This document shows positions 33,898 to 44,522 of a DNA stretch of 64,000 nucleotides, piece after piece. The translations under genes were made by a program, and so were the position numbers. This DNA is from Hypoxylon rubiginosum (Eukaryota > Ascomycota > Sordariomycetes > Xylariales > Hypoxylaceae): contig CADCXA010000031.1 of the NCBI GenBank assembly GCA_902806565.1, positions 248,001-312,000 on the forward strand, in the 5' to 3' direction. The stretch's first letter is position 1; the number at the start of each line of letters is the position of its first letter. The notes under the pieces were generated by a model, which was not told the origin of the DNA, searched no databases, and worked only from the letters and a program-made list of their open reading frames with translations.

Positions 33898-35313
33898 ATG
33901 GCGCCTTACGACAGCGACTCTTCCGCCGGCGAGGGCGATGATTTTACAGAAACCAATGTGCTTCTCGGGTATGCGTCCAGGGACCCCAAAGACGAGAGCA
34001 TAAGTCGTCTGGGCGGCCGGCCAGTACGTGATGTGATGATACCTTAATCTTGTTGTAGGCTATAACTAACAACGCGATCTATTGCATAGGAATGGCTAGA
34101 CGAAAATACACCCCCATCCGCCGCGCTCGCGCGATGCCACATATGTAAGGACCTAATGGTCCTGCTACTGCAGCTCGACGGCGAGCTGCCCGACCGCTTC
34201 CCGGGCCACGAGCGGCGGCTCTACGTCTTCTCGTGCCGGCGGAAGACCTGTCGCCGGAGGGAGGGAAGCATCCGCGCTTTACGAAGCCTGCGAATAGCAC
34301 CCGGTACTGCGGCGGCGGCAGCTAGCAGAGAGAAGAAGAGGGTGGAAGAGCAGGCTGCCAAATCCAGAGCGAAAGAGGAGATATCGGCACCGAAGCCGCC
34401 GTCGAATTTGGGGGAGACGCTCTTCGGCGCCCAGACGATAGGGTCCCCCTCCGGCTCCGCCAACCCCTTCTCCACGGGTGCTGCCGGCTCTGCATTCGGT
34501 AGCAATCCATTCTCCAGCGGCAGTAACCCGTTCTCCACAGAAACAAAACCCGAACCCAAGACCACCACAGCCGTGCCGCCTACAACCGCAGAAAAGATTG
34601 AGTCGCTACCCAAGACCTTCGCCGAGACACTATCCCTAAACAACAACCAACCCGCCGCATCCCCAGCACCGCCCCCGGAGCCCTGGCCCGCCGCCGCCGA
34701 CCAGCCCCCGCCGTACCCGGCATCCTACCTCTCGGAAGCCGAGTACGAGACCCTGGACCCCGTCTCCCCTCCCACGGTCCCGCAGACGGCGCGCATGGAC
34801 GTGGACGCGGCGGAACCGGGAAAAGGCGGCGGCGGCGGTAAAGAAGACCGCGAGGTGTTCGAGTCCAGCATGGACGCGGCCTTCCAGCGGTTCGCGGACC
34901 GGCTGGCGCAGAACCCGGAGCAGGCGATCCGGTACGAGTTCGGCGGGCAGCCGCTGCTGTACTCCAAGACGGACGCCGTGGGCAAACTGCTCGCGCCGGC
35001 AGCCACCGGTGCCAACAACAATAGCGGTGGGATAACGATAGCGTCCGTCGCGAACGGTGGCACGCCCGGCATGCCTCGGTGCGGAGGCTGCGGCGGGGCG
35101 CGCGCGTTCGAGGTGCAGATGGCGCCGCGCGCGATCGCGGAGCTCGAGGCCGACGAGATGTCGCTCGAGGGCATGGACTGGGGCACCGTCATCGTGGGCG
35201 TGTGCGAGCGGGACTGCCAGGCGAGAGGCGTGGAGGAGGGGCAGGTGGGCTACGTGGAGGAATGGGCGGGCGTGCAGTGGGAGGAGCTCACGGGGGGTGG
35301 GAAACGACGGTGA
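33898..35313 (+). CDS. TSR4/PDCD2-like 40S ribosome assembly factor
   Basis: Two exons (33898-34023, 34090-35313) encode about 449 residues. The start MAPYDSDSSAGEGDD leads to NVLLGYASRDPKDESISRLGG and, after the splice, EWLDENTPPSA.ARCHICKDLMVLLLQLDGELP, the hallmark N-terminal PDCD2 element with a zinc-binding CHIC. FSCRRKTCRRR supplies the paired cysteines. A low-complexity Ser/Pro/Ala-rich middle with NPFS repeats follows. The PDCD2 C-terminal domain contains PEQAIRYEFGGQPLLYS and the CGGCGGARAFEVQ zinc element. In yeast the homologue Tsr4 is needed for 20S pre-rRNA processing and acts as a dedicated Rps2 chaperone. The second exon is markedly GC-rich. Confidence 0.9.
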
Positions 35314-35843
35314 GACGAATCGACTGGTGTTCGTGAATAGAATAGGTGTGCTCTACAGGGTGATAGCTGAATAATGGCATAGATGTAGACTTGGAAGAGC
35401 ATGCCAAAAGAGGGGAAATAAATAAAAAACTACGATACCACAGAAAGCATGCTGTTCTTCATACAATTACTACCATCCTCAATGTCTGTATTATACTAGT
35501 GTCTATTATACTAGTATAACAACTTGTTGAGGTGCGAGTCCCCCTACGGGTATCATAGTGCCCACGAGCCAATTAATATAGGGGGAACTGTAGCATGACT
35601 AGAGAAATATGAATAGGGCAGGTTCATTCAAATCGTCGATTTATTCATATCCGATTCTCATGACCACCCGCCTATGGACGGCTGGACAAGCAACATAGCG
35701 GGTCCAGAAGAACCCTAAACTATCACCCATTAAACGCCGAAGACGTGTTTGCGTCTTTCCCAATGCTGGTTATAAGCCGTCGTCACCCTAACGTAAGTAA
35801 CCCCTTTTCACCGCCGCAGTGCAGTCGTTACGGCAATTTTCTC
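35314..35843. other. convergent intergenic region
   Basis: This region lies between the 3' ends of the TSR4-like gene and eIF3k. It contains a short direct repeat TTATACTAGT at 35491-35500 and 35506-35515. Nothing else was recognised. Confidence 0.5.
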
Positions 35844-36806
35844 TTATACGGTCTCTTCCCACGCCCGGCGGATTACCCTCGTGAACATGTCCACGTTGAC
35901 GTCCTCGCGGACCTCGCTCTTCTTGGCCTCGTTCTCGGGGTTACGGGGTATGTGGACCACCTTGGCGTCGTCGACCTTCCAGCCGGCCGTCTCGGTGACG
36001 AACTTGAGGGCGGCCTGCCCCTCGAGCCCGAGCCACTGCTCCAGCACGGGCAGCTCGACCTCGCGGTACGCGTGCGAGATGAGCGTCGCGATGCGCACGC
36101 GGATCAGCTCCTCGAACCCCTCGATGTCCGTCGTCAGGTCCGCGTACAGGTCGTCCGAGTCGATCGTCGCCCAGAAGCGCGCGTACTGCGCCCCCTGCAG
36201 CTGGTTGCTCAGCTCCCGCAGCTTCGAGATGGCCTCGGGCAGCTCGGCGCGGGAGTTGGGCGCCAGCAGGGAGGGGGGTATCAGGTGGAGCGCCAGCGTG
36301 AACTGGGGCGACGGGAAGCACGTCAGGGCCTTCACCAGGATGTTTGTGATCACTTCGTCCTTAACGCGGTCCGGGTTGAGTTGATATCTGAAGTCCTGGC
36401 GGTTAGCAAAGCTTGCCTCGGCGATCGTAATCCCGAATGCAATCCAACATCCAAAAGGAAACAGTCGACGTTAGGGTCAGATAGAACTAAAAGGAGACAT
36501 CAAAACGGCGTGGGTAGATTGTACCCATTCGCCGCTGGTCAGGTAATAGGAAACGTGAATAATTAAATCGTCATTCCAGCCAACGTCGACATCATCTATT
36601 CTTCCGGTCCTCCTATGCCATAAGCACTATAAAAACACTCACAGCTTCAGCAGCGTCCGATTCGCGTTAGAGTCGGTATATCTGTTCTCGCACTGGTGGC
36701 GCAAGTAGTCTTCGAGGCTACCCACGGCCTCGGGGTTGTACCGCTCAAGGCCGTTGATAATGTTACTGACGTCATCGGGGCGCTCTTGGGGGTCTTCGGA
36801 ATCCAT
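35844..36806 (-). CDS. eIF3k: eukaryotic translation initiation factor 3 subunit K
   Basis: Two exons, complement of 36643-36806 and 35844-36387, give 235 residues, the expected size. The protein begins MDSEDPQERPDDVSNIINGL and has LERYNPEAVGSLEDYLRHQ followed by ENRYTDSNANRTLLKLYQLNP, the characteristic eIF3k N-terminal helical repeats. The 255-nt intron falls inside LLKL|YQLNP. The C-terminal winged-helix-like half contains PAISKLRELSNQLQGAQYARFW-type sequence and ends VDMFTRVIRRAWEETV. It is a peripheral subunit of cytoplasmic eIF3, binding 40S subunits, and is non-essential in several fungi. The second exon is conspicuously GC-rich relative to the intron and flanks. Confidence 0.93.
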
Positions 36807-37298
36807 TGTGAGAGAATTTGGTGGTGGACGGGGAGGTATCGAGGAGAGGAGAGACGAATGTTGGCGATGGTCGAAGTTCAAATGGGAAAAAAAGTCGGTT
36901 TGGTGGTTTGGTGGGGCTACGATGGAAAGGCGGGCGAGTTTTCGAATTGTGCGTGTGGGCACTAGGCTGGATGTGGATAGGCGTATGTATTTAAGCATGA
37001 TATCTTAATAGATTATTTTCATACAAATGTGCACCTATCAGAGTTAGGTAACATTCGATATTACCCCTGACTTTTCAAGAATCGTATACTTACATCTGAT
37101 ACGGTAGGTATCTACCTCGCAGTCGTATATCAAAGCACATTTCTTCCAATATGTAGAATTCCATTATAAATAGCCATTTTATTTTCATACGGTTGGTATC
37201 TCTACGCCTCCAAGGTCCCCGCCAGTTCTACTACCAACTCCTCATCTGTCTTAACCCATTGTCCTAACTACAATACTCGTTTTAATAAGCAGCGCCAT
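36807..37298. other. intergenic
   Basis: This region contains the eIF3k promoter and the 3' flank of the phosphoglycerate mutase gene, both on the minus strand. No further gene was seen. Confidence 0.5.
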
Positions 37299-39141
37299 CT
37301 ACTCAACAACCAAAAGATTGTGGCCAGTCATATCTTCGGGGACAGGGAGGCCCATAGCGGCCAGGACGGTAGGGGCTACATCTCCTAGTACACCATCGGT
37401 CTTCTTCAACGACCAGCCCTTGGGCGCGTTGTCCATGATAAAGGGGACCTTGTTGGTGGTGTGAGAGGTCTTGGGCTTTCCGTCGGGGAACTTCATCTCC
37501 TCGGCGTTACCGTGATCGGCGGTGATAAAGAGGATGTAACCCTCCTTCTTGCAGGCATCACGGATCAAGCCGATAGCCTTGTCGGTGGCCTCGCATCCAA
37601 TGATGGCGGCTTCGTAAACACCCGTGTGGCCAACCATATCCGGAGGAGCAAAGTTGTTCATGACGAATGGGAATTGCTGCTCGGCAAGTCGCTTGCAGAC
37701 CTGCTTCGCAACACCGGCCGCGCTCATCTCGGGAGCCTTGTCGTATGTTGCAACGCTCTTGTTTGATGGCACTAGATCCTGAGATTCGTCTCGGGTCTCT
37801 AGGGCGAAGGCCTTCTCAACACCACCGTTGAAAAAGAATGTGACGTGGGCGTACTTCTCCGTCTCGGCGATGTGGACCTGCTTGACGCCTTGCTTGCCAA
37901 GCCACTCGGCCAGCACGTTACCCATACGTTGAGGCTCGAAGGCGATCTCGAAGGGATAGTCGGCCTTGTATTGCGTCATAGTAACGAGATTGATCTTGGG
38001 GAAAGGGAAGTCGGGCAGAGGCGAACGGTCGACATCTCCGAGCAGCTGGGTGATTTGTCGAACACGATCGGATCGGTAGTTGAAGAAGAAAACCTCATCA
38101 CCATCCTTGATTCGGGCATCCTTTCCACCGACGATAATGGGCTTGAGGAACTCGTCATTCTCGCCTTTCTCGTATCGCTCCTTGACGGTCTTGACCGGGT
38201 CCGAGCTCTCCTCTCCCTCGCCCAGAATCAGACCATTCAAGGCAAGCTGGAGTCTGTCCCATCTCTTATCTCGGTCCATGGCGTAGTATCGGCCAACAAC
38301 AGTAGCGATTTCACCAATGCCGATTTCCTTGGCCGTCTTGATAAGCTCCTCCATGTAGCCTGCTCCGGACTTGGGGTCGGTGTCGCGACCGTCGCCGAAG
38401 AAATGGATGTAGACCTTAGGAACGCCGGCAGCCTTAGCGGCTTTCAGGAGGGCGTACAGGTGCGTTTGTTTGGCGTGCTGGATGAATCAAGTTAGCTACC
38501 TGGCAATTGCGTCTTCTTAAGAGTCGATTCGACGTACCACACCACCGTGAGAAACAAGACCGCACAAGTGAAGTCTACCGCTACCATTTTTGGCTCTCTG
38601 TAGGACATTCTTGATGACTTCGTTGCTACCAAGCTCTCCCTTCTTGATAGTCAGATCGATTCGGACAACATCTTGCCATACGACTCTGCCAGCTCCGATA
38701 TTCAAGTGACCGACTTCCGAGTTGCCCATTAGTCCCTCGGGTAAGCCGACGGCGAGCGAGGAAGCATCTAGCTCAGTAAATCCAGTTGAGCTGTTGGAAA
38801 GGTCGTCCATAACAGGGGTCTTGGCAGCAGCGATGGCGTCTCCATTTTTGGGGGACTCGGTGGAGGGAATACCCCAGCCGTCAATCACGACTGTAAGTTC
38901 GCAATACGTAGAAAATTAGCCAGCCGATCTCGAGATAGATGAGGAGGTAGCAGGCGAAAACGAAGTAATTAGGATTTCTAGCTCCATCAGATCTAGAGTT
39001 AGAGCCGGCTCCGGCTCCGGCTCCGGCTCCAGCTCCAGCTCCAGCTCCAGCTCTATCTATGTCGCGAGGAGGGTTGAGAGGGGCAGAAAAAACAGAAGGA
39101 TAGGACATACTCAAGCAGGCCTTTTGCTTTGGGGTGGTCAT
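37299..39141 (-). CDS. 2,3-bisphosphoglycerate-independent phosphoglycerate mutase
   Basis: Three exons, complement of 39111-39141, 38538-38890 and 37299-38477, encode about 520 residues, normal for the iPGM family. The first exon is only 31 nt (MTTPKQKACL). Splicing over a 220-nt intron restores ACLIVIDGWGIP, the metal-binding Asp region. GLMGNSEVGHLNIGAGR holds the phosphoserine nucleophile, Ser68 by count. HFFGDGRDTDP, FFFNYRSDR, FVMNNFAPPDMVGHTG and ITADHGNAEEM provide further Mn-binding Asp/His and phosphate-binding residues. The enzyme interconverts 3- and 2-phosphoglycerate in glycolysis in the cytosol. The second intron lies within SHGGV|HAKQTHLY. Confidence 0.96.
39005..39053 (-). 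repeat. hexanucleotide microsatellite in the first iPGM intron
   Basis: On the minus strand about four GGAGCT units run directly into about four GGAGCC units, inside the 220-nt first intron of the phosphoglycerate mutase gene. It is a compound (GGAGCY)8 tract and likely length-polymorphic. Confidence 0.85.
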
Positions 39142-40252
39142 TCTTGCGTCGCTTTATGGGTTTCTTTCTATTGTTGCTATGATTCTATCTGAATTATAGA
39201 AATCTAGGAGAAGAAAAAGAGAGAAGGGAAATGTTGAGTGATTTTCTGCGGATGGCAATGGCCTGGAGTTTGAAGTGTTGAGATTTGTTTCGCATGATGG
39301 TGGGCTGCTATGGGCTTTTGCTCTTTACGGGCTCTTTGCGGGTTCCTCTACGGTGGACAGTGGACTACAGTGGCCTTTGGTGGGGGCGTTTTTTCTTTAC
39401 TCCGTTCATAATCCGCCTGTCTAATCCCCTCAGATGAGATATTTTATTAATTTTATTATATACACGCGATTATTCCCGTAAATCATGTACTCATTCACAT
39501 CAATTGAGTTTCGTCACTTGTAAGATTTTTTGATAAATAGAGCTTTCCAGCATTAAAGTTGATAATAAGGGAATATGTTGCTGTTTCTATGAGATATCGA
39601 TATATTGTAAATTTTGGAACGATATACATACGAAGCTCAGCTCTCAATAACCCCACCTTACCAAGATCTTCCTTTGACGTCAGTGCACCGTCAATACAAA
39701 ATGAAGACGAAATAGCGCAGTTGAATTGCATCCTCCCGCATAGCCCTATCAGCCTAACACTGTGACATTTGACTGGACACGGACAACTCGTCAAATAGCT
39801 TTAATGCTATTCTCAATGGCGGTACTTCGCATAGCCATGTAATATATGCGACGAAGGTGGGTTGGGCGGGAGGATGCATTTCAACGACGCACCTGGGCAG
39901 GGCTGCAGGTCGGAGGGACCAGCTGCAATTCTCCGGCGGAGTGGAACCAACCCACCAATCCACTGTGTACATTGTACCTGACAGCTTCCTTTGATCGAAC
40001 TGTCGAATCAATATCGACAAGATTACATCTCCATTTCATCTCTAGCTCTATTAATAAATTTTGAGGCTGAACTCAGCTGGCCCGTGGTGCCATCAAGGTT
40101 CGCTTTTACATAAATCAGCTTCTACATAGTTGTGGCAATTGCAACTCACCTCTCGTCGTGCTACCTCGAGGATAAGGTCCGAATACCAATTCGCAACCTC
40201 TACTTTCAACTAGTCCACCTATATCGTCACATCAGCTGTGTCTACCAGAACC
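39142..40252. other. divergent promoter region
   Basis: About 1.1 kb separate the divergent phosphoglycerate mutase and Mediator subunit 9 genes. The middle part (about 39430-39700) is AT-rich. Open frames of fewer than 100 codons here show no protein-like features. Confidence 0.5.
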
Positions 40253-40798
40253 ATGTCCACGATGGCATCAACACCCTCGACGGCAGCAAATCAACCCCTC
40301 GCCATGCCAGATGGCCTGAACCCGGACACGCTAGACACGCTCACCGAGCTAGCCGTTCTCCTCAACCGGCTCCGGACGCCGGGCGGCACAGGCACGACGC
40401 CAGCCCCAACGCCATCACAGTCGCAGTCGCAGTCTCACCCGCACGCTCACCCGGCTGCTCCTCCCCCTCCTCCCCCGCAGCAGCAACGCTCCTCGCAGCA
40501 GAGCGGATCGCAGGCGCAGACGAACAACGGGGCGACGACGACGACCAACACGGGCGAGCTGTCACTTAAGGAGATCCCGCCCGCGGCCGACGTGCTCAAG
40601 CACCGTTTCCAGCGCGCCCGCACGCTGATCCGCGGCCTGCCCGACATGGCCCGCACCCCGCCGGAGCAGGAGATCGAGATCGCCGCGCTCGAGGCCCGTC
40701 TCGCGCGCCAGCGCGACATGCTGTCCAAGCTGCGGGAGATGGGGGCCCGGCTGGCCGCCGCCGCGCAGGACGACGGGGATCGCATGGTGGTAGACTGA
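40253..40798 (+). CDS. MED9: Mediator complex subunit 9 (Med9/Cse2)
   Basis: One 181-residue exon. I start at the ATG at 40253 (MSTMASTPSTAANQP). LNPDTLDTLTELAVLLNRLRT matches the conserved N-terminal helix of fungal Med9. A Pro/Gln/Ser/His-rich low-complexity insert follows. The C-terminal helix GELSLKEIPPAADVLKHRFQRARTLIRGLPDM leads into a coiled coil (EQEIEIAALEARLARQRDMLSKLREMG). Med9 belongs to the middle module of nuclear Mediator and contacts Med4/Med7. Identification rests on the two conserved helices and overall size. The insert is GC-rich and repetitive. Confidence 0.8.
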   Translation: MSTMASTPSTAANQPLAMPDGLNPDTLDTLTELAVLLNRLRTPGGTGTTPAPTPSQSQSQSHPHAHPAAPPPPPPQQQRSSQQSGSQAQTNNGATTTTNTGELSLKEIPPAADVLKHRFQRARTLIRGLPDMARTPPEQEIEIAALEARLARQRDMLSKLREMGARLAAAAQDDGDRMVVD

Positions 40799-41322
40799 CT
40801 GGACTAAAAAGGAGGCGTCAAGAAGCGTTGGAGGATGTCAAGGAAAAAGGATAGTAGGATAATCGGTCTTGTCTTCCCCAGACTATCTTGGTTCATCGTG
40901 CGAGGAAAAGATCGTCACAGGTTTGCATGTGCAACGGAGTTCAGGTGTTTGGGATATGATACCACAGGGAATAAATAAACAGGCAACTCATAGGAATTAG
41001 ATCCCTTTATGCTAATTATATGAATACTGTCGAGGCTTGCCATTAATCGAACATTTTGTAGTGCAGGACCAAACACGAAAGCCAACGCCGTCGCTATTCA
41101 TACTTTTACCCCACGCATCAAATTATGTACAGCCCGACGATCTGCCTCCGAATTCCTGCCTCTTGCTTCAACTATATTGTATTTGATCGTGTCCGATCCT
41201 CTTACTTCATTAGCTGGCTTATATACCTAGGTACTTAATCCTACCCTCGCTTAGAGGAGTAGAGGATATAACGAGCTACCTATATAGATATTAGTAATGG
41301 GCCTACATAAGGGGCACCGAGC
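40799..41322. other. intergenic
   Basis: No coding region was recognised. An ATATACCTAGGTAC microsatellite-type motif occurs at about 41221-41234. Confidence 0.5.
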
Positions 41323-41754
41323 GTGAGGTCGTGCGTAAATTGCCATTATAGCAATAAAAAGACACAGTGCACACTCCGACCAAGTAAGAACTCCATACAG
41401 CTTTTTCGCTTGATGCTAATGTTACACATAGATCTTGAAAAGGATATATCAAACAAGATAACACTCGCCTTCTTCAAGCCTTCGAAGGCTCCAAGCCAAG
41501 TAGAAGGTGTTGTAAACTGGGAGCCAATTTTAACAGAATTACGGAGTATTACCACGGAACAAGAAGCGAAAGCGTTCATTCGAGTGATTGTTCAATCAGT
41601 GCTAAAGGACAAAATACGCTTAATCGAATCGAAAATGACGTCGAGCTTGGCATCGTTTCACGCATCGATACAGGCAGCATTACAGGCATCGGTCGCAACG
41701 GCTTACGCAGATATCACAGCAGAACTAGAAGGAATGGAGCATGCTCTACGATGA
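41323..41754 (+). CDS. hypothetical protein
   Basis: A 143-codon open frame whose last 110 residues look protein-like: a mixed charged/hydrophobic helix-rich segment including VVNWEPILTELRSITTEQEA and a tail SLASFHASIQAALQASVATAYADITAELEGM that would form amphipathic helices. I do not recognise a family. The first roughly 30 codons (cysteine- and lysine-rich) may be non-coding, in which case translation would start near 41413. Base composition is more AT-rich than the flanking housekeeping genes. It could be a lineage-specific gene or a fragment of a decayed one. Confidence 0.35.
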   Translation: MRSCVNCHYSNKKTQCTLRPSKNSIQLFRLMLMLHIDLEKDISNKITLAFFKPSKAPSQVEGVVNWEPILTELRSITTEQEAKAFIRVIVQSVLKDKIRLIESKMTSSLASFHASIQAALQASVATAYADITAELEGMEHALR

Positions 41755-42008
41755 AGTTATCACCTAAGGGCAGAGGGGGTCTAAGTAGTATGATATGGTC
41801 ACTGTGAATATGTTGGAAGGCGTGGGGGCTCAAGAGTTCACGGGCTTAGGGGTTTAGCCCCCCCCCTTCTCCGACAGACAAATGATGGAAAGGCGTTTGT
41901 TCCCTAGGGGGAGAGTCATTGGGAATACGCAATGAGGCACACACCTATTTCGCAATATCTGTTGCGGTGCAGCAGCTGTTGAGCATAATACAAAGGATAT
42001 TTACACTA

Positions 42009-43267
42009 CTACTGGATCTTGAGAACCCCCACTCGACGCAATATATCATCCGTGCTAAGGCTCGGGCTTCCGCAGACTGAATTCTTCCAGATATCTTCCG
42101 GGATGCGCTGCTCTTCGGGTAAGGTGCTCCAGTTAGGCGACGGTTCGCTTTTCAGCCACTTGAAGTCGTCTACCTGATCCCATTGGTTCTTGTCCCCGGC
42201 CTCCGACTTGCTTGCCTGTCCGGTGGTTAAAATCAACTGTGTCCATTCTCAAAAGCACACGTTGGCAAACTTACATAGAGCTCCGGCAGCGGCGCAAACC
42301 GCATCCCCGAGCAGTCCTCGATGATGGGGTGGCTCGCGCAGTGGAGATACACGTCGACGTTCCTGCACTCGTGGATGCGGACCTGCCGCGCCGCCACCAC
42401 GACCGTGCTGTTCTCGAGCCCGGTCATGTGGACCGGTCCCGCCACGTGGCCGGCGACGATCAGGCTCTCCTTGATGTTCTTCAACACCAGCCCGGCGAAC
42501 GGTGCTCCCGTACTCGTGGGGACGGTCATATCCACCACGCACCGCTCCAGGTTCGTCAGACTGCCCGAAGACGTGGCCCTCGAGGCTGTCGAGGGGAGCA
42601 TGATGTGTAACCCGGAGTGGTCGTATAGGGCAATACTCTTAGCATTGGAGAAACTCGGTTTCCTTACTCCAGACTGCTGCTCTAGATCTTCGTTGTAATC
42701 TTTTGAGGGTGAAGGTGCACTGACTTCTGCATCTCGCTTCACCGCGTCCATGACCGGAGATTGTCTAGATCCAACATTGCTAAAAGCGGTCCGCAGTCGC
42801 GGATCAGCTTGTGGTTCCGTTCGAGATGTTGTCTTCCCCTTGGATTTGAATTGAAATCGTGACTTGGGCGCAAAGCTAGCAGTTTTTTCGTTGATCTTCT
42901 CGGTGAGGGCCTTAATAGCCTAGGCACATATGTGTGAGAATGATAGGATGATACCTAACCGTAAAAGTGGTCTCACATACCTGAGAGTATGTTCGTTGAT
43001 CGTAAGCAGGGATATAGTCACCCGCATCCATTACCTCGTTCGACAAGCGGGATATCCCTGCCAGCACAGTGTCTATGCAGTCCTGCCGCTCTCCACCCAC
43101 AGGTGAAAGTGTAGCCAGGTCATCGATCTGGCTCTGAATGGCTTTGCCAAGTTAGTCCATACTCAGCCACACAAGATTCTTCTCATCTACAAAAGCTTAC
43201 TTGTTATTTCGACTTGGAAGTAGCGAAAGAATCGTTCCTTCGGGTCTGACATTTTGGGGCTTGACAT
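42009..43267 (-). CDS. tubulin-specific chaperone C (TBCC domain) protein
   Basis: Four exons, complement of 43201-43267, 42981-43141, 42275-42919 and 42009-42215, give about 359 residues. I start at MSSPKMSDPKERFFRYFQ; the second Met (43252) is an alternative. The N-terminal helical spectrin-like region (DPKERFFRYFQVEITTIQSQIDDL) is followed by a Ser/Lys-rich linker. The C-CAP/cofactor C beta-helix comes last: TNLERCVVDMTVP, LVLKNIKESLIVAGHVAGPVHM, STVVVAARQVRIHECRNVDVYLHC and HPIIEDCSGMRFAPLPELY. VAARQVRIHEC matches the family's Q-R-x-H motif region, including the arginine used in GTPase activation on tubulin. It acts in alpha/beta-tubulin heterodimer assembly in the cytosol. The TBCC exon is GC-rich. 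Confidence 0.92.
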
Positions 43268-44522
43268 CCCCCCGTTGAGATGAGCGTGGTTGGAACTGAA
43301 AGGAATAAAGAGTTGAGTGTCCATGTTGAATTAAAGATTACACAAATTGATTCAAGTAATGCTTTGTTTTATAAAAAATACCTTTATTATTCGTTGCCTA
43401 GGTGATTATATAAGTGCAGCAAAAGTTGACCTCAATGTCTCGTGTCAAATTCGCAAAATAACAGCGGAAAAAGGGGGTGAAGAGACCGAAGAATATAGTA
43501 TAGGAATAGGAAATATATATTGGCGTAGGGTCACAAGGTCACGAAGGAATGAGAAGTGATGCAATAAGCGGCCACCAAATCGAGAGTACAGAAACGCCGA
43601 AGGTCTCAGTCATCGATGCACGGCATCGCGACCCATGCTGCAGTATGTCGTCGTTGGGTTGGGGTATTTTGGATGTCAGTGGCGCGCTGAGACTCAGAAG
43701 TGAAAAGCCGGAAGCATCACATAGTACGATAAGCATCTGATGGAGGGGCATCAAGCTTATCCACTGGTTCATCGAGACTCCAAATTCGCGGGGTAATAAA
43801 TCGGATACCGCTAAATTATTTGCCAATTATAACCCCTGTTGTCCCTACCCCCGGTCTAATCCGAACCTGGGGTGATGTGACGTTGCCCCTGTATAGTGCC
43901 CCCTGTCTTTGAAGATCAATGGAAACCCCATTTCAACTCTGAACCCGTCACATTCATCAACCGAAGCTCGTGAACAATTTCCTTCGTCCGGACGAAACGT
44001 TGAGAAATATGAAGTTCCACTCGGGCAATTGCCGGTGCTCAAGTCTCTGGACGCTAAACGACGATTTACATCGAATAAGATAATTTTAACCTACTCCAGC
44101 TTTACTAACAACCATCCTGTCCGCCAATCCAGGTACCACCACTCAGGTACCGTCCGATATGCAGGTCATAATGTAGAAGATCGGCTGAGTGTCTTAACCT
44201 TTCACGGCAATCCTCATGATGTACGTCACTCCATATCTACCCCCTAGGTATTCCATACACATTGTCACGTTTGTCTGGCCATCTCTGGAACCCTACGTTA
44301 GGGGTTAGACCCTTACTGCGTCTCTTCTAGGGAATGTCCCTTATACTGACCGTTTTAGTCTGTCTAGTTTCATATTCTAAACAAATAGCAGGTCTTCAGA
44401 GAATCTACCCAGCCAGGGACTAAAAGGACAGAATAACACTTGTGTACCACAACCATCGCTTTATGAGTATAACAAAATGACAGTCATTTACGCTCTATAT
44501 TACACTATATGGAAACATGATT
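43268..44522. other. intergenic, no gene recognised
   Basis: About 1.25 kb upstream of the TBCC gene and downstream of the MOSC-reductase gene. Plus-strand frames at 43347-43559 and 43909-44247 (112 codons) show no motif or splice-linked extension and are not called. Confidence 0.45.

Noticed and set aside
35491..35515. TTATACTAGT direct repeats as a possible target-site duplication
   Set aside because: Only 5 nt separate the copies, so there is no room for an inserted element; simple local duplication is more likely.
43909..44247. 112-codon plus-strand open frame
   Set aside because: Composition is not protein-like and no conserved motif or intron pattern is seen.
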